A DNA stretch of 64,000 bases from Tsukamurella sp. 8F (GTDB lineage: Bacteria > Actinomycetota > Actinomycetes > Mycobacteriales > Mycobacteriaceae): assembly GCF_029167375.1 (NCBI RefSeq), contig NZ_JARFTP010000009.1, positions 1 through 64,000 of the forward strand, written 5' to 3'. Position 1 is the first letter of the stretch; each line of letters begins with the position of its first letter. This document shows positions 10,254-20,382 of the stretch, one piece after another. Made by a program: the position numbers and the translations under genes. The notes under the pieces were generated by a model. The model ran no database searches. It saw nothing but the letters and a program-made list of their open reading frames with translations, and was not told the origin of the DNA.

Positions 10254-10735
10254 CGCGGCGCCTTCCGCACCAGGGTTGCACGCTCAGCGACGGCGACGAC
10301 GGTTCCGTCCTGGTTCCGCGCGACGTGACGCAGGGTGACCACACCCTCCCCGGGCCGCGTCCTCGACTCCCGCTTGCCCGTGCACAGCGTCTCGGCGTAC
10401 AGCGTGTCGCCGGCGTAGACGGGATGTGGGAAGGCGATCTCGGAGAAGCCGAGGTTCGCGACCAACGTGCCCTGCGTCAGTTGCGCGACCGAGAGTCCGA
10501 CCAACGTCGACAGCGTGAACATCGAGTTGACGAGCCGCTGGCCGCCGAAGCCCGGCTGACTTGCAGCCCACGCGGCGTCCAGATGCAGGGCCTGCGTATT
10601 CATGGTCAGGGTCGTGAAGAGGACGTTGTCGGCCTCGGTCACCGTGCGCCCCGGGCGATGCTCGTACAGAACGCCGTCCTCGAACTCCTCGAACCACAGG
10701 CCCCGCTGCGTCACCGTCTTGGTCGGCTCCGTCAT
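10250..10735 (-). CDS. MaoC-family hot-dog dehydratase/hydratase
   Basis: A 161-residue single hot-dog protein with the MaoC pattern: LYEHRPGRTVTEADNVLFT near the N-terminus, FSEIAFPHPVYAGDTLYAET in the middle, and GVVTLRHVARNQDGTVV at the end. Such proteins hydrate enoyl-CoA thioesters. In this operon it corresponds to Rv2499c and may hydrate 3-methylglutaconyl-CoA; the exact substrate is inference. The start (ATG 10735) overlaps the fadE19 stop and its end overlaps the citE-like start, so translation is coupled on both sides. Confidence 0.87.
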   Translation of the reverse strand: MTEPTKTVTQRGLWFEEFEDGVLYEHRPGRTVTEADNVLFTTLTMNTQALHLDAAWAASQPGFGGQRLVNSMFTLSTLVGLSVAQLTQGTLVANLGFSEIAFPHPVYAGDTLYAETLCTGKRESRTRPGEGVVTLRHVARNQDGTVVAVAERATLVRKAPR

Positions 10736-11876
10736 GACAGCCCCAGGGACCGCGCGATGAGCATCAGCTGCACCTCCGTTGTGCCCTCGCCGATCTCCAG
10801 GATCTTGGAGTCGCGGTAGTGCCGTGCAACGAGGTACTCGTTCATGAAGCCGTACCCGCCGTGGATCTGGGTCGCCATGCGCGCGTTGTCCATCGCCGCC
10901 TCGGAGGCGATCATCTTCGCGATCGCTGCCTCCTTCTTGAATGGCTTGCCCGCCAGCATGAGCCGCGCTGCCTCGTAGTACGCCAGGCGCGAGGTGTGTG
11001 CCCGCGCCTCCATACGTGCGATGGCGAAAGATATCGACTGGTACTCGCCGATGGCCTTTCCGAACGCCTTGCGCTCACGGGCGTAGCGGACCGACTCGTC
11101 GACGCAACCCTGCGCGACACCGGTCGCCACAGCGGCGATCGCGATGCGCCCCTCGTCGAGGATCGACAGGAAGTTGGCATAGCCACGCCCCTCCTCGCCG
11201 AGCAGGTTGCCGAGCGGGACGCGGCAGTCGTCGAAGCTCAGCGGATGTGTGTCCGATGCGTTCCAGCCCACCTTGTCGTACGGCGGTTCGACCGTGAACC
11301 CCGTTGTGCCGCTGGGCACGATGATCGTCGATATCTGCTTCCGGCCGTCTGCACCGGTGCCCGTGACCGCCGTGACCGTGACCAGGCTCGTGATGTCGGT
11401 GCCGGAGTTGGTGATGAACTGCTTGGAGCCGTTGATCACCCAGCTGTCGCCGTCCCGCTTGGCGGTGGTCGCCGTGCCACCGGCATCAGAGCCGCAACCC
11501 GGCTCGGTCAGGCCGAATCCGGCGATCGACCTGCCCTCCGCCAACGCCGGAAGATGCTGCTGCTTCTGTTCTTCCGTGCCGAAGCGATAGATCGGCATCG
11601 CGCCGAGACCGACACCGGCCTCGAGTGTCATCGCGACGGACTGGTCGACTCTCCCCAGTTCCTCGAGCGCCAGCGACAGGGCGAAATAGTCGCCACCCAT
11701 GCCGCCGTACTCCTCGGGGAACGGGAGCCCGAACAGTCCGATCCCGCCCATCTGCCGGATCACCTCGTACGGGAACGTATGGTCTCGGTCGTGCTGCGCC
11801 GATACCGGCGCCACGACCTGGTCGGCGAAGTCCCGCACGGTCTTCCGCAGGTCCTCGTATTCGGTCGTCAGCTCGG

Positions 11877-11880
<4 letters not shown>
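10732..11880 (-). CDS. fadE19: Acyl-CoA dehydrogenase, FadE19-like (isovaleryl-CoA type)
   Basis: A 382-residue FAD enzyme of full length. The substrate/FAD segment [15 protein letters not shown], the signature around [22 protein letters not shown] and the C-terminal [12 protein letters not shown] are all present. It oxidises an acyl-CoA to the 2-enoyl-CoA. With methylcrotonyl-CoA carboxylase-type genes directly upstream, isovaleryl-CoA (from leucine) is the most likely substrate. Its ATG at 11880 overlaps the accA1 stop (ATGA). Confidence 0.92.
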
Positions 11881-13814
<1,934 letters not shown>

Positions 13815-13819
13815 GTCTC

Positions 13820-15358
13820 TCACATCCGGAAGACGCCGTAGCCGACGTCGGTTAGCGGGGCGTACTGAGCGGCGTCCAGCGCAAGGCCGAGGACGGTACG
13901 GGTGTCGGCAGGGTCGATGACGCCGTCGTCCCACAGTCGCGCCGTCGAATAGTACGCCTGTGACTGGCGGTCGAACTGCTCACGCACCGACTGCTTGAAC
14001 TCCTCGACGCCCTCCGGGTCGCGACGCACGGATGCGAGCGTGTCGGCGGCCTGAGGTCCGCCCATGACCGAGATGCGCGCGTGCGGCCACATCCACAGGA
14101 AGCGCGGCGAGTAGGCGCGTCCACACATGGAGTAGTTGCCGGCTCCGAACGAACCACCCACGATGACGGTGAATTTCGGCACTCGAGCACATGCGACGGC
14201 CGTGACCATCTTGGCGCCGTTCTTCGCGATGCCGCCCTGCTCATACTGCTTGCCGACCATGAAGCCGGTGATGTTCTGCAGGAAGACCAACGGAATGCGA
14301 CGGCGATCGCACAGCTCGATGAAGTGCGCGCCTTTGAGCGCGGCCTCGGAGAACAGGACGCCGTTGTTGCCGACGATCCCGACCGGATGACCGTGGATGT
14401 GGGCGAACGCGGTCACCAGCGTCGTCCCGTAGCCGGCCTTGAACTCGTCGTATTCGCCCCCGTCGCAGACGATTTCCAGCACCTTACGTACGTCGTACCC
14501 GACTCTGGAGTCGGTGGAGACGACGTCGTAGAGGTCGGTCTGCGGGCGGGGCGCGTCCCTGGCCGGAGCCACGTCCCACTGCGGCGTACCCAGCGGCCCC
14601 AGTCGCGCGATGATCTTCCGGACACGCGCGAGAGCCTCGTCATCGGAGTCGACCAGGTGGTCTGTCACCCCGGATACCGTCGAGTGCATGAGACCGCCAC
14701 CCAGGTCCTCGGCCGTGACGTCCTCCCCTGTCGCCGCCTTCACGAGCGGCGGGCCGGCCAGGAAGATGGTGCCCTGCTCGCGGACTATGACGGTCTCGTC
14801 ACACATCGCCGGGACGTAGGCGCCACCCGCCGTGGAGCTGCCGAGCACGGCTGCGATCTGCGGAATCCCGGCGGCGCTCATGTTGGCCTGGTTGTAGAAG
14901 ATGCGGCCGAAGTGCTCTCGGTCCGGGAAGACCTCGTCCTGGTTGAGTAGCATCGCTCCACCCGAGTCGACCAGGTACACGCAGGGGAGCCGATTCTGCT
15001 GCGCGATCTCCTGCGCCCGCAGGTGCTTCTTGACGCTGACCGGGTAGTACGTTCCGCCGGAGACCGTGGCGTCGTTGGCGACGATCATCACCTGCCGGCC
15101 ACTCACCGTCCCGATGCCTGCGACGACACCGGCCGACGGCGCCCGTCCGCCATACATGTCCTCGGCGGCCAGGGGCGCCACCTCCAAGAAGGGACTGCCC
15201 AGGTCCAGCAGGCGGCGGATGCGCTCGCGGGCCATGAGCTTGCCCCGAGCGAGGTGCTTCTCCCGAGCGCGCTCCCCCCCGCCCTGCGATACCCGCCGCA
15301 GCCGATCGCGCAGTTCCGCGACGCCCGCCTCGTGCTGCTCCCGGAACGACACCGGCAC
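13820..15358 (-). CDS. accD1: Acyl-CoA carboxylase carboxyltransferase beta subunit
   Basis: A 512-residue carboxyltransferase with N- and C-terminal crotonase-like halves. Motifs include [17 protein letters not shown], the [19 protein letters not shown] and [12 protein letters not shown] blocks, and in the C half [17 protein letters not shown] and [16 protein letters not shown], characteristic of methylcrotonyl-CoA carboxylase beta subunits. The start is GTG at 15358, with GAGGGA close upstream. It is the first gene of the operon. A 5-base-armed inverted repeat just upstream may bind the adjacent TetR regulator. Confidence 0.93.
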   Translation of the reverse strand: MPVSFREQHEAGVAELRDRLRRVSQGGGERAREKHLARGKLMARERIRRLLDLGSPFLEVAPLAAEDMYGGRAPSAGVVAGIGTVSGRQVMIVANDATVSGGTYYPVSVKKHLRAQEIAQQNRLPCVYLVDSGGAMLLNQDEVFPDREHFGRIFYNQANMSAAGIPQIAAVLGSSTAGGAYVPAMCDETVIVREQGTIFLAGPPLVKAATGEDVTAEDLGGGLMHSTVSGVTDHLVDSDDEALARVRKIIARLGPLGTPQWDVAPARDAPRPQTDLYDVVSTDSRVGYDVRKVLEIVCDGGEYDEFKAGYGTTLVTAFAHIHGHPVGIVGNNGVLFSEAALKGAHFIELCDRRRIPLVFLQNITGFMVGKQYEQGGIAKNGAKMVTAVACARVPKFTVIVGGSFGAGNYSMCGRAYSPRFLWMWPHARISVMGGPQAADTLASVRRDPEGVEEFKQSVREQFDRQSQAYYSTARLWDDGVIDPADTRTVLGLALDAAQYAPLTDVGYGVFRM

Positions 15359-15370
15359 TCCCTCGATTCG

Positions 15371-15388
15371 AGTTAATGACTGATAACT
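15371..15388. promoter_or_regulatory. Candidate operator upstream of accD1
   Basis: AGTTA (15371-15375) and TAACT (15384-15388) form an inverted repeat around eight bases, 13 bases before the accD1 start codon. It is the only AT-rich patch between the regulator gene and the operon. A site for the adjacent TetR protein is the natural reading, as for BkaR-type control of the mycobacterial counterpart. Confidence 0.55.
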
Positions 15389-15422
15389 GAAAGCGTAGGG
15401 TGGCGCGCGCCACTTGGCAAGC

Positions 15423-15437
15423 CCGGACCCGGTCCGG
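15423..15437. terminator. Hairpin after the TetR gene
   Basis: CCGGACC (15423-15429) and GGTCCGG (15431-15437) are perfect 7-base arms with a one-base centre, two bases past the regulator stop. It would separate the TetR transcript from the accD1 operon, implying a separate promoter in 15359-15422. Confidence 0.5.
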
Positions 15438-15438
15438 A

Positions 15439-16029
15439 TCAGCCGAACCCGAGTGCCGCGACGGCCATGGACCGGAGCAGTCCGCGCAACTCGTCCTCCG
15501 GCATCACAGGCAGGGACGGGGCTGCGTTGAGCAGGCCGAACACGGCGTGCACGCGGGCGCGGTTCGCAGGTAGCTCACCGCCCAGCCGGGTCAGCTCGGC
15601 GGCCCAGGTCTCCACGTAGCGCCGTTGGAGGCGACGCACGGTTCTCGCGTCCTCCTCGGTCAGTGACCACAGATCGCGGTACTGCACGCGGATCAGATCC
15701 GGCTCCGTCACCGCGAAGTCGACGTGGAAGTCGACGAGCTCCGACAGTGCGGCCGCCGGATCGGAATGCCGCTCGACGACCTCGCGCCCGCCGCCGTAGA
15801 GGTGCTCGGAGATCTCGACCAGCAGTGCCGCGAGCACGTCCTGCTTACCCGAGAAGTGGCGGTACATCGCGGGACCCGACACCCCGACGGCGGCGCCGAT
15901 GTCCTCGAGGCGGACCCCGGCGTATCCGCGCTCCGCCATGAGGCGCGCGGCCGCAGCAAGCAGCTCACGTCGCCGGGCCGCCTTCGCGCGCTCCCGCGGC
16001 GTCACGCTGTCCTCGATGCCGGATTCCAT
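15439..16029 (-). CDS. TetR-family regulator of the leucine-type operon
   Basis: A 196-residue regulator. The N-terminal helix-turn-helix runs [27 protein letters not shown], then [15 protein letters not shown]. The ligand-binding half is divergent, as usual, with [16 protein letters not shown]. It is encoded just upstream of accD1 on the same strand, the position of Rv2506 (BkaR), a repressor of branched-chain keto-acid metabolism in mycobacteria. It probably represses the operon until a branched acyl-CoA binds; the ligand is inference. The divergent neighbour is the M-box/mgtC transcript. Confidence 0.88.
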   Translation of the reverse strand: MESGIEDSVTPRERAKAARRRELLAAAARLMAERGYAGVRLEDIGAAVGVSGPAMYRHFSGKQDVLAALLVEISEHLYGGGREVVERHSDPAAALSELVDFHVDFAVTEPDLIRVQYRDLWSLTEEDARTVRRLQRRYVETWAAELTRLGGELPANRARVHAVFGLLNAAPSLPVMPEDELRGLLRSMAVAALGFG

Positions 16030-16089
16030 GCGGCATCACATTACTCGGGCTTGCGCGTCTCCCGGGAATCGTGCAACTCTTATCCGGCA

Positions 16090-16263
16090 AGGTGCCGATC
16101 GTTCGCTGAGGCTCCTTCGCGGATACAGGCCAGCGACCCCGAACGTCGAGAGACGCCCCGGGTCAGGACAGGGTCATCCGGATTAAGGGTGGCCCCCGAT
16201 TGGCTCCCGCCACAGGCGGGTTCACGCCGCGAAGTGCCGAAGGTCTGACTTGGAGGAGCACCT
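16090..16263 (+). ncRNA. M-box (ykoK) magnesium riboswitch aptamer
   Basis: The conserved M-box blocks occur in order and spacing: TGAGGCTCCT (16107-16116), GATACAGGC, GAACGTCGAGAGACGCC (16141-16157), GGGTCA with ACAGGGTCATCCGG, and ATTAAGGGTGG. The ends can pair as P1: AGGTGC (16090-16095) with GCACCT (16258-16263). M-box RNAs compact on binding several Mg2+ ions and shut off Mg2+ transport genes; actinobacterial copies are known before mgtC. The downstream gene here is mgtC, which confirms the reading. The P1 3' strand abuts a terminator-like hairpin, so control by attenuation is likely. Confidence 0.93.
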
Positions 16264-16286
16264 GTCCCCTGGAGGGGACTTCCTCC
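16252..16286 (+). terminator. Expression-platform hairpin of the M-box
   Basis: GTCCCC (16264-16269) and GGGGAC (16274-16279) form a perfect stem with TGGA loop. An outer stem GGAGGA (16252-16257) with TCCTCC (16281-16286) extends it. The outer stem uses bases at the 3' edge of the aptamer and encloses the P1 3' strand, so aptamer and hairpin could compete. No U-tract follows; it may be a Rho- or pause-linked element. Confidence 0.6.
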
Positions 16287-16344
16287 TGCGCACCTGCGCC
16301 GAATTCGAAGCCGAGGGATCGGCGACGACGCGAGGAGGTGACGG

Positions 16345-16401
16345 ATGCCCGACGGAAGTCACAGACGCGGTGTCCGCACCGCTCGCCCCGTGACGCGCTA
16401 G
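16345..16401 (+). CDS. 18-codon leader ORF between M-box and mgtC
   Basis: ATG at 16345 is preceded by AGGAGGTGA (16333-16341), an ideal Shine-Dalgarno at the right spacing and stronger than that of most genes in the window. The peptide is MPDGSHRRGVRTARPVTR: 18 residues with five Arg and two Pro. The TAG overlaps a hairpin, CGCGCT (16394-16399) with AGCGCG (16405-16410). Leader peptides that sense translation are known in enterobacterial mgtA/mgtC leaders; an equivalent role here is inference. Too short to be judged by codon usage. Confidence 0.55.
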   Translation: MPDGSHRRGVRTARPVTR

Positions 16402-16410
16402 TCGAGCGCG
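16394..16410 (+). promoter_or_regulatory. Hairpin spanning the leader ORF stop codon
   Basis: CGCGCT (16394-16399) and AGCGCG (16405-16410) are perfect arms with an AGTCG loop. The leader stop codon TAG (16399-16401) lies at the top of the 5' arm, so a ribosome finishing the leader would melt it. From 16411 to the mgtC RBS I see no further feature. Confidence 0.5.
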
Positions 16411-16547
16411 CCGACGGGACTGCCAGCGCGGAAACCGCCACCGCACATACTCACAGCCGCTGACGCGGCATCGTTCCACTCGCCCTCGCACCGCGCGCCG
16501 CAGCGCCGGCGAAGGCGGGCCCAGTCGCGCACGGAGGGCGAGAAGCC

Positions 16548-17258
16548 ATGCACATCAACACTATCGAGATGATTCTCCGGATCGGGGCGGGCGTCGGTGC
16601 CGGCACGCTGATCGGACTCGAACGCCAATACCGCGCGCGGATGGCGGGGTTGCGCACCAACGCCCTCGTGGCGCTCGGCGCGACGCTGTTCGTCGTGCTG
16701 TCCGCCTACGGCTTCGCCGGCGGCGATCCCACTCGCGTCGCGGCCCAGATCGTCTCGGGCATCGGCTTCCTCGGTGGCGGCGTCATCCTGCGCGATGGCC
16801 TCACGGTGCGCGGGCTGAACACCGCTGCGACGCTGTGGTGTTCAGCTGCCGTAGGGGCGCTCGCCGGTTCCGGTCTGTATCTGGCGGTACTGATCGGCAC
16901 GGCCGCCGTGGTCTCCGTGAACACCGCGCTCCGGAGCGTTGGCCACGCCGTCGACCGCGCACCCGACACCGCGGGGCGCGAGGAGCCGAGCACCTACGAG
17001 TTCGTGGCCGTCACCACCGACGATGCCGAGGCCCACGTGCGGATCTCAGTGGTGCAGACGATCACCCGAACCGCGTTCCACCTGCAGTCGATCGCGAGCG
17101 AGAACACCGAGGACGGCCGCGTGGAGGTCCGTGCCACTCTCGCATCCGACGATCGCGACGACCGCGCGATGGAGTCGGCCGTCAGCCGCCTCAGCCTCGA
17201 GCCGTCGATAACACGCGTCAGCTGGAACGTCCTCGCCCCCGCCGAGAAGGACATGTAG
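16548..17258 (+). CDS. mgtC: MgtC/SapB family membrane protein
   Basis: A 236-residue protein. The first about 130 residues form four to five membrane helices with the family motifs LIGLERQYR, GLRTNALVALGA, IGFLGGGVILRDG and VRGLNTAATLWC. The C-terminal 90 residues look like an ACT-like cytosolic domain (VTTDDAEAHVRISVVQTI). MgtC proteins help growth at low Mg2+ and inside host cells, in part through effects on the membrane ATPase; they are not proven transporters. ATG 16548 follows GGAGGG. It is the first gene after the M-box and is followed two bases later by an ABC permease gene, so an operon is clear. Confidence 0.94.
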   Translation: MHINTIEMILRIGAGVGAGTLIGLERQYRARMAGLRTNALVALGATLFVVLSAYGFAGGDPTRVAAQIVSGIGFLGGGVILRDGLTVRGLNTAATLWCSAAVGALAGSGLYLAVLIGTAAVVSVNTALRSVGHAVDRAPDTAGREEPSTYEFVAVTTDDAEAHVRISVVQTITRTAFHLQSIASENTEDGRVEVRATLASDDRDDRAMESAVSRLSLEPSITRVSWNVLAPAEKDM

Positions 17259-17260
17259 CC

Positions 17261-19048
17261 ATGGCCGTCACACGCTTCGGCCGACGCCGCGCGACAGCCG
17301 GTCCGGCCCGCACCGTCCGCGTGCCCGCGGGCGCCCCCGCGCCGCTCCGTGGGCGCTCCGTGGCCGCCGACCTGCTCGTCCTCGTCGGCACCATCACACT
17401 GATCTGGGCAGTAGTGCGCGTCGGACAGGGAATGAGCGCGTCCGTGAACATCGCGGATGCCCCCGGCACGATCGACACCGATCCTGTGCATCTCCCCTAT
17501 TACGCGGCGCGCTCGCTGCTGCGGATGTTCATCGGACTGGCCGCGTCGCTGCTCTTCACGTTCGTCTACGCCACGGCCGCGGCGCGGTGCCGACGCGCCC
17601 GGGCGGTGCTGCTCCCGATCCTGGACATACTGCAGTCGGTACCGATCCTCGGCTTCCTCTCGATCACCGTGACGCTGTTCCTGGCGCTGTTCCCCGGCTC
17701 GACGCTGGGCCTGGAGTGCGCCGCGATCTTCGCGATCTTCACATCGCAGGCATGGAACATGACCTTCTCCTTCTATCACAGCCTGGTGAGCCAACCTCGC
17801 GATCTCAGCGAGGCCGCCGTCGGCCTGAGACTGACTCGCTGGCAGAGGTTCTGGCGACTCGACGTGCCGAGTTCGCTGATACCGCTGGTGTGGAACGCGA
17901 TGATGAGCTTCGGCGGCGGTTGGTTCTTCCTCACCGCTTCCGAGGCGGTCTCGGTGTCCGGGAAGAACTACGCACTGCCCGGCATCGGGGCCTACGTCGC
18001 CTCCGCATCGGACGGCGGGCGGTTGGGCGATGTCTGGTGGGCGATCCTCACGATGGTGGTGGTCGTGATCGCGGTCGACGTCTTCTTCTGGAGCCCGCTC
18101 ACCGCGTGGGCCGAGCGGTTCCGGATCGAGGACACGGAGTCCGGCCGCGAGCCCCGCTCCGCCGCCCTGGCGATCCTCCGCCGCTCCCATCTGCCCGCGG
18201 TCATAGGCCGCCTGGCCGGACCGGTGATCGAACTGTGCGACAGGGTCTTCGGTGCGATAGGAGGGCGAACCACGCCACCCGCGGGCACCATCGGCCGCCG
18301 CGCGGGCGACTTGGTGTTCGCCACCGCGGTCACAACGGTCCTGGCGTATACGGTGTTCCGCGTCGCTGACGTCGTGTACCGCGAGGCGGGCTTGCACGAG
18401 GTGGGTCACACGCTCCTGCTCGGACTCGCGACCATGTCGCGCGTCATCGTGCTGATGGCGGTATGCACGGTGATCTGGGTACCGATCGGCGTGATGATCG
18501 GGCTTCGCCCGCGGCTCTCGCGCCCGCTGCAGCCGATCATCCAGATCTGCGCGAGCTTCCCCGCCAACTTCCTGTTCCCGATGGTCACCGCAGCCTTCCT
18601 CGCGGCGCATATCCCCCTGGATCTCGGCGGCATAGTGCTCATGGCACTGGGCACCCAGTGGTACATCCTCTTCAACGTGATCGCTGGCGCGTCGGCGATT
18701 CCGGGCGATCTCCTCGAAGCCGCCGACGACATGCGCCTAACCCGAGCGCTCCGATGGCGGAAGGTGTTGCTGCCCGGCGTGTTCGCTTCGTTCGTCACGG
18801 GTGGTATCACCGCGGCGGGCGGCGCATGGAACGCCTCGATCGTCGCGGAGATAATGACCTACAACGGCACCACCTACCATGCGCACGGACTCGGGGACTA
18901 CATCGCGCGGTGGACCGCGTCCACGGCACCGGGCCACGCTGCGCATCTACTGCTGGGCATCGCCGTCATGTGCGCGTTCGTCGTCATCACCAACGCGACC
19001 TTCTGGCGTCGCCTCTACTCCCTGGCAGAGCGTCGATACTCCCTCTGA
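17261..19048 (+). CDS. Fused two-domain ABC permease (NitT/TauT-like)
   Basis: A 595-residue permease made of two tandem binding-protein-dependent transport domains (about 85-275 and 360-585). Each carries the cytoplasmic EAA loop that docks the ATPase: EAAVGLRLTRWQRFW and EAADDMRLTRALRWRKV. About twelve membrane segments are seen. This single-chain arrangement belongs to a NitT/TauT-like subgroup whose partners are ATPases with an extra C-terminal domain. No substrate-binding protein gene is nearby, so the substrate cannot be read from context. It starts two bases after mgtC and is thus probably under M-box control. Confidence 0.9.
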   Translation: MAVTRFGRRRATAGPARTVRVPAGAPAPLRGRSVAADLLVLVGTITLIWAVVRVGQGMSASVNIADAPGTIDTDPVHLPYYAARSLLRMFIGLAASLLFTFVYATAAARCRRARAVLLPILDILQSVPILGFLSITVTLFLALFPGSTLGLECAAIFAIFTSQAWNMTFSFYHSLVSQPRDLSEAAVGLRLTRWQRFWRLDVPSSLIPLVWNAMMSFGGGWFFLTASEAVSVSGKNYALPGIGAYVASASDGGRLGDVWWAILTMVVVVIAVDVFFWSPLTAWAERFRIEDTESGREPRSAALAILRRSHLPAVIGRLAGPVIELCDRVFGAIGGRTTPPAGTIGRRAGDLVFATAVTTVLAYTVFRVADVVYREAGLHEVGHTLLLGLATMSRVIVLMAVCTVIWVPIGVMIGLRPRLSRPLQPIIQICASFPANFLFPMVTAAFLAAHIPLDLGGIVLMALGTQWYILFNVIAGASAIPGDLLEAADDMRLTRALRWRKVLLPGVFASFVTGGITAAGGAWNASIVAEIMTYNGTTYHAHGLGDYIARWTASTAPGHAAHLLLGIAVMCAFVVITNATFWRRLYSLAERRYSL

Positions 19049-19083
19049 CACAGACGATATCCGTTTCGACACGAAGGATCACC

Positions 19084-20382
19084 ATGACCACCCCACTGAT
19101 CGAACTGCGCGATCTGACGAAGAGCTTCGAGAGCGCGAAAGGAGATACCCTCACCGTCCTCGACGGCATCCAGCTGACGATCGACGCGGGAGAGATAGTC
19201 GCCCTGCTCGGTCGTTCCGGATCGGGCAAGTCCACGCTCCTGCGCATAATCGCCGGGTTGATCCCCGCGACTTCCGGCACCGTCGATGCAAACGGCAAAC
19301 CCCTCCGCGGGGCCAACCCGGGCACCGCGATGGTGTTCCAGTCCTTCGCCCTCATGCCGTGGCTCACCGTGCAGGACAACGTCGAGCTCGGTCTCGCAGC
19401 CCGCGGGATACCGCGGTACGAACGCCGCCGGCGCGCCCTCGAAGCCATCGACACCATCGGTCTCGACGGCTTCGAATCCGCGTATCCCCGTGAGCTTTCC
19501 GGCGGCATGCGACAGCGCGTCGGGTTCGCTCGTGCGTTGGTTCTGCAGCCCGATCTGCTGCTCATGGACGAGCCCTTCTCGGCGCTGGACGTCCTCACCG
19601 CAGAGAACCTGCGCAACGAGATCACGGAGCTGTGGACGCACCGGGACTTCCCCACCAAGAGCGTCTGCATAGTCACGCACAACATCGAGGAGGCGGTGCT
19701 CCTCGCCGATCGGGTGGTGGTCCTCGGCAGCAAGCCCGGGCACATCGTGCACGAGACCCACGTCCGGATATCGCGCCCTCGCAACAGGAATGCGCCCCAG
19801 TTCGCGGCTCTCGTCGGCGAGCTCTACGGCACACTCACGGGCCGCGACACCACACCCGAGGTCAGCGCGCCCGCTTCCAACGCGACTCCCGTCGGCCGCC
19901 CGTTGCCCGACGCCACCGTCGGCGGTCTGGCCGGCCTCGTCGAGATCGTCTCGGCGCGCGGCGGAGACGCGGACCTACCGGAACTCGCGGGCGAGCTCCA
20001 TCTCGAGATCGACGACCTGCTGCCGCTCGTCGACGCCGCAGCTCTCCTGGGCTTCGTCTCTATGGGCAGCAATGAGATCGAGATCACCGATACCGGAAGG
20101 GAATTCGTGGCCGCAAGCATCACCGGAGCCAAGGAGGTGTTCGCGGAGCACGTCCGCAGGCGGGCACCCCTGGTGCGCACGATCGTCCGCGCGCTCGAGT
20201 CCAGCTCCGATGGCAGCCTGCGACTCGGCTTCTTCGTCGACCTCCTCCGACGGAGCTTCGCACAGGAGGACGCCGAGCGCCAGATACGCATCGCGATCGA
20301 CTGGGGACGGTACGCGGAGCTGTACGACTACGACACGGCCGACGACAAGGTGCGCCTCGATCCCGCGCTCACCCGCCCGTAG
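19084..20382 (+). CDS. ABC transporter ATPase with C-terminal AAA-associated domain
   Basis: A 432-residue protein. Residues 1-250 are a standard ABC ATPase: Walker A GRSGSGKST, signature LSGGMRQRVG, Walker B LLLMDEPFSALD and the H-loop VTHN, closest to nitrate/taurine types. Residues about 280-432 form an extra domain (LPDATVGGLAGLVEIVSARGG through LRLGFFVDLLRRSFAQEDAE) like the AAA-associated C-terminal domain, which may sense or regulate. ATG 19084 follows GAAGGA. It is the partner of the upstream fused permease; 35 bases separate them. Its 3' end overlaps the convergent amidohydrolase gene by 14 bases. Confidence 0.9.
   Translation: MTTPLIELRDLTKSFESAKGDTLTVLDGIQLTIDAGEIVALLGRSGSGKSTLLRIIAGLIPATSGTVDANGKPLRGANPGTAMVFQSFALMPWLTVQDNVELGLAARGIPRYERRRRALEAIDTIGLDGFESAYPRELSGGMRQRVGFARALVLQPDLLLMDEPFSALDVLTAENLRNEITELWTHRDFPTKSVCIVTHNIEEAVLLADRVVVLGSKPGHIVHETHVRISRPRNRNAPQFAALVGELYGTLTGRDTTPEVSAPASNATPVGRPLPDATVGGLAGLVEIVSARGGDADLPELAGELHLEIDDLLPLVDAAALLGFVSMGSNEIEITDTGREFVAASITGAKEVFAEHVRRRAPLVRTIVRALESSSDGSLRLGFFVDLLRRSFAQEDAERQIRIAIDWGRYAELYDYDTADDKVRLDPALTRP

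Noticed and set aside
16994-18610. 538-codon minus-strand frame opposite the permease
   Set aside because: Arg/His/Gln-rich shadow of a membrane protein, with no family motif.
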